In this document: in pieces, positions 57,034 to 64,000 of the stretch
Position numbering within the stretch: the stretch's first letter is position 1
Layout: each line of letters begins with the position of its first letter
Origin: Deinococcus arcticus
Lineage (GTDB): Bacteria; Deinococcota; Deinococci; Deinococcales; Deinococcaceae
Length of the DNA stretch: 64,000 bases
Direction of reading: 5' to 3'
Assembly (NCBI RefSeq): GCF_003028415.1
Contig: NZ_PYSV01000007.1
Span: forward strand, 62,001 to 126,000
Translations under genes and position numbers: made by a program
Notes under the pieces: generated by a model
Databases searched by the model: none
Told to the model about the DNA's origin: nothing
Seen by the model: only the letters and a program-made list of their open reading frames with translations

Positions 57034-60033
57034 ATGTCAGAGCTGCCTGTTCTTTTATCCGACCTTCAGCTCTTACGCCAGGTCATTGAATCATCGGCTG
57101 TCGGGACTGTTATCACCGATGCTCTCCATGGCGACCAACCGATTGTGTATGTCAACCCAGCCTTCGAGCGTCTGAGCGGGTACTCGGCTGCCGAGCTTCT
57201 TGGTCGGAACTGCCGCCTCCTGCAGGGGGACGACCACGATCAGCCTGGGGTTCACGAGATCCGGCAGGCGATCGAGCAGCAGCAGAGCGTGACGGTCACC
57301 CTGCGCAATTACCGCCGGGACGGCACGCTGTTCTACAACGAATTCACGCTCAGTCCAGTTCGGAATGCAGCTGGGACCGTCACGCATTTCGTGGGATTCC
57401 AGAACGACGTGACGGCGCGCGAGGAAGCGAGACTCCATGAGGCCCAGGTGCACCAGCAGCTGGTCTCCACCCTGGAACGGATGACCGACGGCTTCGTCTC
57501 GTTGGACCGGGATCTGAACTTCATCTACCTCAATGCGGCGGCGGCCCGCATCTCTGGTAAGCGCCCAGCTGACCTTGCCGGGCACAACCTGCTGACCACC
57601 TTCCCGGAACTGGCAGACACGGCCGTGTTCCAGGCCATTGCGCGGGCCGCCGAGACGGGTACTGTTCAAAGCGCAGTCAGCCATATGGAGCCGTTCGGCA
57701 CGATTGACGCGACCGTCTACCCAGCCGAGGACGGCATCTCAGTCTTCACCCGGGACGTCACGCGGCATCATCAGATGCAAAAAGAGCTCCGGGTCAGCGA
57801 GGAACGCTTCTCGAAAGTCTTTCAGGCCAGCCCCATGCCTATCGTCATTACTCGCTCGAGTGATCAGCGGTTGATCGATGTTAATGAGGCGTTCCTGCAG
57901 CAGGTCGGCTGCCTCCGGGAAGAGGTGATTGGTCGAACTTTTCAGGAGTCAGGCATCTGGGATGACAACCCTGATCACGACAGGCTTTCCAGCAGCTTGC
58001 AGGACGTGGATTCGGTGCGCAGCCATGAGGTCCGCCTGCGTACCAGGTCTGGGAGGGCACTTGACCTGATCATCTCGATGGTAAGGGTCGAACTTGATGG
58101 TGAACCCTGCGTCGTGAGTCTGGCCCGCGACATCACCAGCGAGAAGGCAGCTCAGCGGGTCCTGGAGGACAGCGAGCAGCGTTACCGGCGCATTGCTGCC
58201 GATTTGCAGCGGACGCTGGATCTGTCCCTGGACATGATCACGTCCTTCGACGCTGAAGGTCGGTTCGTGACCGTCAGCGCGGCTTGCCAGAAGATTCTCG
58301 GCTACGCTCCCGAAGAACTGCTTGGCCGCCGCTATATCGATTTGGTCCACCCAGATGACCGGGCCATGACGGCGCGGGAGGACACCAGTATCACGGCGGG
58401 AGTAGCGACGGTCGCCTTTCAGAACCGCTATCTCCACCGGAGCGGCGCGGTGGTGTGGCTTGAATGGGCGGCAGTTGTCTTGCCCGGGGACCCAGTGATG
58501 TACTGCGTGGCCCGTGACATCACCGCGCGCCGGGCGGCCGAAGAAGACCAGGCTTACCTGGCGGCCATCGTGCAGGCCAGTCAGGACGCCATTCTCGGCG
58601 TGTCGCTGGACGGCACCATCCGCTCATGGAACGCTGGGGCCGAGCAGCTCTACGGGTACTCGATGACAGAAGCGGTGGGTCAGCCCATGACATTGATCGT
58701 CCCGCCGGAACTTCATGGTGAGGCAGTGGGGATGCTGGACCGGGCCGGGCGGGGGGAGTCACCCAGTCCCTTCGAGTCTGTGCGCCTGGCGAAGGACGGC
58801 CGCCGGATTGCGGTGTGCGTGACGGCCTCACCGATTCGCGATGTCACCGGCCGGGTCATTGGCGTGTCGAAGATTGCCCAGGACATTACGGAACGCCACA
58901 CGGCAAGAGCTGAGATTCAGCGCCTCAACGAACACCTTCGGCAGCAGCTGCGTCATGTCACGGGCCTGCGTGAGATTGATCAGGCCATCGCCTCGACCCA
59001 GGATCTTTCCATCACCCTGGGCATGATTCTGGACAATGTCGCGCAGGAACTGGGGGCGGACGCGGTGACCTTGCTGCTGGTTGACCCTTATACCCTGAAC
59101 CTGGAGTACGCCAGCACCCGGGGATTCACGACGCCGCTCCAGGGCTCGACCGTGCGTGTCGGCCATGGTCTGGCAGGCGAAGTGGCATTGAGCCGCAAGG
59201 CCCTGAGCGTGCCCGACCTTCAAAATGCTCCAATCTCACCGGCCTGGCGCGACGTACTGACGAGAGAGCAACTGATGAACTATTACGGTGCGCCGCTGCT
59301 GGCTAAAGGGAAGGTGGTGGGCGTGATGGAGGTGTTACACCGGCAACCGTTCGAGCCATCTGCAACCTGGTTGGCAACCTTTGAGATGCTCACGGCTCAG
59401 GCAGTGATTGCGGTAGACAACGCGCGACTGTTCGCCGAGTTGGAGCGCAAGAACCTTGAATTGAGGCTGGCGTACGATGAGACCATTGAGGGGTGGGCAC
59501 GGGCGCTGGACCTGCGCGATAAGGAGACCGAGGGCCATTCGCGGCGCGTGACGGAAACGACCGTTGAGCTGTGCCGGCACCTGGGACTCTCCTCGGATCA
59601 GCTGGTGGAAGTGCGCCGGGGTGCGCTGTTGCATGACATCGGGAAGATGGCAATTCCGGATGCGGTGCTGCTGAAGCCCGGCAAGCTGACCGACGAGGAG
59701 TGGGTGCTGATGAAGGAACATCCGGGTCACGCCGTGGATCTGCTCTCGCCAATCAAATTTCTGCGCCCAGCCCTGGATATTCCGCAGTACCACCATGAGA
59801 AGTGGGATGGTACGGGCTATCCGGTGGGCCTCAAGGGCGAGGCCATTCCTCTGACGGCCCGGGCGTTCGCGGTGGTGGACGTATATGACGCACTCACCAG
59901 TGACCGACCGTACCGGCCGGCCTGGACACGGAAGAGGGCCCTGGAGCATATCCGAAGCGGTGCCGGCACCCACTTCGATCCGCGGGTCGTTGAAGCCTTC
60001 TTCCAACTCCTTGAGAATGAATTCAGGATCTGA
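57034..60033 (+). CDS. LOV/multi-PAS/GAF sensor with HD-GYP phosphodiesterase domain
   Basis: A 999-residue soluble protein. Residues about 10-128 form a LOV blue-light domain: GRNCRLLQ with photoactive Cys60, plus Asn92, Asn102 and Gln123 at the flavin-contact positions. Four more PAS domains follow (about 142-252, 262-375, 385-500, 510-625), then a GAF domain (about 650-800) and an HD-GYP domain (about 810-999) with HDIGK at 867-871, HHEKWDGTGYP ending at 930. HD-GYP enzymes hydrolyse cyclic di-GMP. Base use is less GC-rich than neighbours, suggesting transfer. Blue-light control of c-di-GMP is the likely role. Confidence 0.92.
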   Translation: MSELPVLLSDLQLLRQVIESSAVGTVITDALHGDQPIVYVNPAFERLSGYSAAELLGRNCRLLQGDDHDQPGVHEIRQAIEQQQSVTVTLRNYRRDGTLFYNEFTLSPVRNAAGTVTHFVGFQNDVTAREEARLHEAQVHQQLVSTLERMTDGFVSLDRDLNFIYLNAAAARISGKRPADLAGHNLLTTFPELADTAVFQAIARAAETGTVQSAVSHMEPFGTIDATVYPAEDGISVFTRDVTRHHQMQKELRVSEERFSKVFQASPMPIVITRSSDQRLIDVNEAFLQQVGCLREEVIGRTFQESGIWDDNPDHDRLSSSLQDVDSVRSHEVRLRTRSGRALDLIISMVRVELDGEPCVVSLARDITSEKAAQRVLEDSEQRYRRIAADLQRTLDLSLDMITSFDAEGRFVTVSAACQKILGYAPEELLGRRYIDLVHPDDRAMTAREDTSITAGVATVAFQNRYLHRSGAVVWLEWAAVVLPGDPVMYCVARDITARRAAEEDQAYLAAIVQASQDAILGVSLDGTIRSWNAGAEQLYGYSMTEAVGQPMTLIVPPELHGEAVGMLDRAGRGESPSPFESVRLAKDGRRIAVCVTASPIRDVTGRVIGVSKIAQDITERHTARAEIQRLNEHLRQQLRHVTGLREIDQAIASTQDLSITLGMILDNVAQELGADAVTLLLVDPYTLNLEYASTRGFTTPLQGSTVRVGHGLAGEVALSRKALSVPDLQNAPISPAWRDVLTREQLMNYYGAPLLAKGKVVGVMEVLHRQPFEPSATWLATFEMLTAQAVIAVDNARLFAELERKNLELRLAYDETIEGWARALDLRDKETEGHSRRVTETTVELCRHLGLSSDQLVEVRRGALLHDIGKMAIPDAVLLKPGKLTDEEWVLMKEHPGHAVDLLSPIKFLRPALDIPQYHHEKWDGTGYPVGLKGEAIPLTARAFAVVDVYDALTSDRPYRPAWTRKRALEHIRSGAGTHFDPRVVEAFFQLLENEFRI

Positions 60034-60233
60034 GCAGCTTTGAAGAAGTGGGCAACATGACTTCTTTGCGTTGCCTTCTGCTTGCGCGGCTGTGCCGCTC
60101 AGCATCTCGGGTTCGGGCCTGACCGGGACCGCCTATCCCATAGGGAGCTTTCTCTGCCTGGACCCGACGGCGCATGGCCTGCGGCGCAGCTGTTCCAGCC
60201 CGCTCGGTTGATCGGGGGCTTGGCAGCGAGGGA
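60034..60233. other. Gap with a partial family B right end
   Basis: No gene seen. The 35 bases from 60179 (CTGCGGCGCAGCTGTTCCAG to TTGATC) repeat the right half of the complete family B copy that follows (60325-60359), and a degenerate GCGAG and CTTA end at about 60227-60237. So a partial copy precedes the full one in tandem. Confidence 0.55.
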
Positions 60234-60384
60234 CTTAAGGACGTTGCACCTCACGTTACGACTTTGCAGGAGAGCACCGCAAAGTCTCCACGCCCGGTGC
60301 AACGTCCTTTTTTCGAGACTCGCTCTGCGGCGCAGCTGTTCCAGCCCGCTCGGTTGATCTCAAGATCAACAGCGAGCGACTTAG
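60234..60384 (+). repeat. Family B hairpin element, full copy with 21-base insert
   Basis: A second copy of family B, starting CTTAAGG and ending CTTAG. The left hairpin (GGACGTTGCACC with GGTGCAACGTCC, then six T residues) is nearly identical to the copy at 47558. In the right part a 21-base module is added at 60325-60345 (CTGCGGCGCAGCTGTTCCAG plus C) relative to that copy. Confidence 0.85.
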
Positions 60385-60507
60385 ATAGAAAGCATCCGGC
60401 TGTGACTGTGCCTCTGTGCCTGTTGCCGTGCTGCCCAGGGCGGCACACTGGCCCGGCGACCTCCGGCCCGGGTGGCCTGTGCAGCCCCGCGCCGTACAAT
60501 GCCGGCC

Positions 60508-61296
60508 ATGTCGGATCTGTCTTTGCCTGCGCGTGGTGAGGTGCCGCGCGACCAGCTCGTGCGCTATCTGGGCGAGTACCTGAATCTGGGTGCCTTCAAG
60601 GACCCCAGCCTGAACGGCCTGCAAATCGAGGGCACGCCCACGGTGCGCCGGGTGGCTGTGAGTGTGGACACCAGCCTTAAAACCCTGCAGCACGCGGCCG
60701 ACAGCGGCGCGGACCTGCTGATCGCCCACCACGGCCTGTTCTGGGGCCAGCCGCTGCCCGTCACCGGCCCCCACCGCGAGCGGGTGCGCACGGCCCTGAT
60801 GGCCGACCTGAACGTGTATGCCGCCCATATTCCCCTGGACGCCCACCCCGAGGTGGGGAATAACGCCATGATTGCCCGCGCGCTGAGCTTGCAGAACCCG
60901 GTGCCTTTCGGTGAATGGGCGGGCACGAAGATTGGGCTGGCCGGCGAACTGCCGTTCGAGCAGTCCCTGCAGGACTTTGCCGACCGCGTGCAGAAACTCA
61001 CTGGCGAGATCTGCCTCGTGCACGGCGGCGGGCGCTCGCCCACGGTGGGGCGGCTGGGGGTGCTGAGTGGCAGCGGCGCGGGCAGCATCCCCGAGGCCGC
61101 GGCCCTTGGGCTGGACACCCTGCTGACCGGCGAGCCCGAGCACAAGCATTTCCACGACGCCTTCGAGTACGGCGTGAATGTGGTGTATGCCGGGCACTAC
61201 GAAACCGAGGTGTTTGGCGTGCGCGCCCTGGCCGCGCACCTGGAAGACCGCTTTGGCCTGTCCTGGCAGTTTCTGCACCATCCCACCGGCCTGTAA
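60508..61296 (+). CDS. Nif3-like dinuclear metal centre protein (YbgI family)
   Basis: A 262-residue Nif3-like protein with the usual metal-binding residues: LIAHHGLFWG, YAAHIPLDAH, and a late GHYETE. FGEWAG and a GEPEHK stretch are also conserved. Related proteins include GTP cyclohydrolase-like YbgI and Nif3; the reaction is not established. The ATG at 60508 has TACAAT 7 bases upstream (60495-60500), a leaderless start. tmk follows 4 bases after the stop, so the two are co-transcribed. Confidence 0.92.
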   Translation: MSDLSLPARGEVPRDQLVRYLGEYLNLGAFKDPSLNGLQIEGTPTVRRVAVSVDTSLKTLQHAADSGADLLIAHHGLFWGQPLPVTGPHRERVRTALMADLNVYAAHIPLDAHPEVGNNAMIARALSLQNPVPFGEWAGTKIGLAGELPFEQSLQDFADRVQKLTGEICLVHGGGRSPTVGRLGVLSGSGAGSIPEAAALGLDTLLTGEPEHKHFHDAFEYGVNVVYAGHYETEVFGVRALAAHLEDRFGLSWQFLHHPTGL

Positions 61297-61300
61297 GCAC

Positions 61301-61924
61301 GTGCATGGCCTGTTTCTGACCTTTGAGGGCCCTGAGGGCGCGGGCAAGAGCACGCAGCTGTCGCGGCTGACGGCCCGGCTGGCGCAGCTGGGCGCGCCCT
61401 GCACCGTCACGCGGGAGCCTGGGGGCACGCCGCTGGGCACCCGCGTGCGCGAGGTACTGCTGGACCCGGCGCTGAGCATTGATCCGCTGCCGGAATTCCT
61501 GCTGTACTCCGCCAGCCGCGCCCAGCTTGTGGCGAACGTGATTCGTCCGGCCCTGGCGCGCGGCGAGGTGGTGGTGTGTGACCGCTACGCAGATTCCACT
61601 CTGGCCTACCAGGGCGCGGGGCGGGCCCTGCCCGAAGCGCTACTGCGCCAGATCACGCACGCGGCCACGGGGGGCCTGAGCCCCCACCTGACCCTGCTGC
61701 TGGACCTGGACCCGGCACTGGGCCTGGCCCGGGCGGCGCGCCGGGGGCAGCCCGACCGCCTGGAACAGGCCGACCTGGCCTTTCACGCCCGGGTGCGGGC
61801 CGGCTTTCTGGCCCTGGCTGAGGCCGAACCAGCCCGCTTTCTGGTGCTGGACGCCACCCACCCCGAAGAAGCGCTGGCCGAAGAGATCTGGGCGGCGGTG
61901 ACGCCGCTGCTGGACAGGGCTTAG
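61301..61924 (+). CDS. tmk: Thymidylate kinase
   Basis: Tmk (207 residues) phosphorylates dTMP to dTDP. The P-loop is GPEGAGKST at 10-18, TREPGGTPLG follows, then DRYADSTLAYQGAGR and a short LID region with RAARRGQPDRLEQ. The GTG at 61301 gives the family start (MHGLFLTFEG); an earlier in-frame start would overlap the Nif3-like gene by more than 120 bases. There is no clear ribosome site, so translation is probably coupled to the upstream gene. Confidence 0.95.
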   Translation: MHGLFLTFEGPEGAGKSTQLSRLTARLAQLGAPCTVTREPGGTPLGTRVREVLLDPALSIDPLPEFLLYSASRAQLVANVIRPALARGEVVVCDRYADSTLAYQGAGRALPEALLRQITHAATGGLSPHLTLLLDLDPALGLARAARRGQPDRLEQADLAFHARVRAGFLALAEAEPARFLVLDATHPEEALAEEIWAAVTPLLDRA

Positions 61925-61985
61925 GGCGGGCCTTGCCGCCAGAAAAAGTGTGCTGCCCACGCCGCTTCAGGACCCCACGCCGGTG

Positions 61986-62164
61986 AGACGGACGGCCGTC
62001 CAGGTCTGTCACCTCCAGAAAGAAGAGGGATGTTCCCCGCCTTTGGCTGGGAGCGGTCCAATGCCCGGGTAGCCGTCTCCTTTCCTGCTCTGCGCCGCAG
62101 TTCTGCCAGTCCCTCCGGTCGGAGACATTCCGTCACACATGACGCAATTGTTCGGAAGCCGTAT
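61986..62164 (-). repeat. Family A dispersed repeat, copy 6, degenerate
   Basis: A diverged copy running from AGACGG to CCGTAT. The palindrome is decayed to TTCCGTCACACATGACGCAA, and a 21-base module like that of copy 5 is present at 62090-62110 (CTGCGCCGCAGTTCTGCCAG plus T). Its right end overlaps the stop codon of the minus-strand cyclotransferase gene. Confidence 0.78.
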
Positions 62165-63003
62165 TACTGGCGCGGCGCCGCGCGGCCACCTGCACCGCTG
62201 CCCTCGGGCTTCAGGCCCGGCAGCTTCACTTCAAACAGGGTGGGCCAGCGCTTGCCGGTCAGCAGCAGGGTGCCGCGTTCAGGCACGTAGGCAATGCCGT
62301 TGGGCACGTCGTCAAAGGTCAGGGGCTGCCCGGTGCGCGCCGCCGCGCTGCTGGCTTCCCGGGTCAGCTCGGCCACGTTGATCCAGGCCGTCACCTTGCC
62401 GGTTTGCGGGTCAATGCGGGCAATGCGGTCGGTCAGCCACACGTTGGCGTAGATCGCGCCCTGCACCCATTCCAGTTCGTTCAGGTGGCGCACCGGCTGG
62501 CCCTGGTCCGTTACCTGCAGGGTGCGCCGCGCGGCGAAGGTGCGCGGATCGCGCCAGACCAGTGTGGCGCTGCCGCTGCTCATGATCAGGCTGCGGCCGT
62601 CGGTGGTCAGGCCCCAGCCCTCGCCGGCATAGCGGTGGCGTCCCGTCTCCTTGAGTGTCTGGGCGTCAAACGAAAACGCCAGGCCGTTTTGCCACGTCAG
62701 GTGATAGGCCGCGCCCCCCAGCACCGCCACGCCTTCACCAAAGGCGCTGGCCAGCGGGGTGGGGACCTGGGCCAGCACCCGGCCGGTTTTCAGGTCCACG
62801 CGCCGCACCCCGGACTGCCCCACCTGCCCGGTGCTTTCCATGTACACGCCGCTCCCCAGGTACTGCAGGCCCTGGGTAAAGGCCGCCCGGTCATGCGGAT
62901 AGCGGGCGGTAATCGCCGGGTTCAGGGTGGGCACAGTCTGGGCGTGGGTGGCCGGCAGGGCGGACAGACAGAGCAGCAGGGGCAGAAGGCGGGAAGCGCG
63001 CAC
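62164..63003 (-). CDS. Exported glutaminyl-peptide cyclotransferase (glutamine cyclotransferase fold)
   Basis: A 279-residue protein with a signal peptide (MRASRLLPLLLCLSALPATHAQ). The mature part is a five-bladed propeller of the plant-type glutaminyl cyclotransferase family: AAFTQGLQYLGSGVYMESTG, EGVAVLGGAAYHLTWQNGLAF, LNELEWVQGAIYANVWLTDRI and DVPNGIAYVP are signatures. It would convert N-terminal Gln to pyroglutamate on exported proteins. GTG at 63003 has TACCAT 6 bases upstream. The stop overlaps family A copy 6. Confidence 0.9.
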   Translation of the reverse strand: MRASRLLPLLLCLSALPATHAQTVPTLNPAITARYPHDRAAFTQGLQYLGSGVYMESTGQVGQSGVRRVDLKTGRVLAQVPTPLASAFGEGVAVLGGAAYHLTWQNGLAFSFDAQTLKETGRHRYAGEGWGLTTDGRSLIMSSGSATLVWRDPRTFAARRTLQVTDQGQPVRHLNELEWVQGAIYANVWLTDRIARIDPQTGKVTAWINVAELTREASSAAARTGQPLTFDDVPNGIAYVPERGTLLLTGKRWPTLFEVKLPGLKPEGSGAGGRAAPRQ

Positions 63004-63059
63004 GGCTCCATGGTAGAGGGACGCGCCCAGCCCTGGATGCTCAGACCTCTATCCCCCCT

Positions 63060-64000
<941 letters not shown>

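Overview
The window comes from a Deinococcus-type bacterium (Deinococcota). Supporting signs are very high GC, a SNF2 helicase carrying a class 3 intein like the one known in D. radiodurans, a fused tilS-tadA gene, a DivIVA gene beside a YggS gene, a BamA/Omp85 outer-membrane protein, and about twenty starts with a TANNNT box 5 to 9 bases upstream, the arrangement expected for leaderless mRNAs. No species is claimed. Both edges cut genes: an unknown membrane-anchored protein on the left and queG on the right.

Layout. 1-6.4 kb: partial membrane protein, moeA, a GH13 amylase, a CCA-enzyme family gene, tRNA-Ala(UGC), a YiaA-type protein and a secreted sugar-dehydrogenase-like protein. 6.4-10.9 kb: SWIM/SNF2 helicase interrupted by an intein inside its ATP-binding loop. 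11.0-14.7 kb: trp operon (leader peptide and attenuator, trpE, an S23-type four-helix-bundle gene inside an inverted repeat, trpG, trpD). 15-19.9 kb: glycosyltransferase, Lrp/AsnC regulator, kamA, a DUF4274 gene and a class III aminotransferase. 20-31 kb: secreted protein, peroxiredoxin, tilS-tadA, a DUF4384/LGFP-type secreted protein, DUF554, a small HTH gene and the four-gene operon yggS-divIVA-P450-kinase. 31-42.3 kb: bamA, rqcH-like gene, panD, hydrolase, quinone reductase/TetR pair, glyS with a T-box. 42.3-55.5 kb: HelD-like helicase, dusA, M42 peptidase, apaG, two single-domain response regulators, four tRNAs and the operon glgA-GNAT-trmJ-histidine kinase, then a TrmB-like regulator. 55.5-60.4 kb: an accessory segment with an IS5-type transposase remnant, a possibly frameshifted gene and a 999-residue LOV/PAS/GAF/HD-GYP sensor. 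60.5-64 kb: Nif3-like, tmk, glutaminyl cyclotransferase, queG.

The intergenic DNA is unusually structured. One dispersed element (family A, six copies, about 160 bp, ends ATACGG/CCGTAT, 30-bp palindrome near one end) often touches a neighbour's stop codon. A second element (family B, hairpin-rich, ends CTAAG/CTTAG) is nested inside one A copy and recurs at 60.2 kb. A 21-base module appears as an insertion in both families. Several gaps carry inverted repeats built from degenerate heptamers with a TGG core, and one such pair brackets the S23 gene between trpE and trpG.

Functional themes are tRNA biology (CCA enzyme, TilS-TadA, tRNA-Ile2, DusA, TrmJ, QueG, GlyS with T-box), tryptophan synthesis under attenuation, cell division and envelope (DivIVA, BamA), and sensing (NarL-type kinase, two receivers, LOV-HD-GYP protein).
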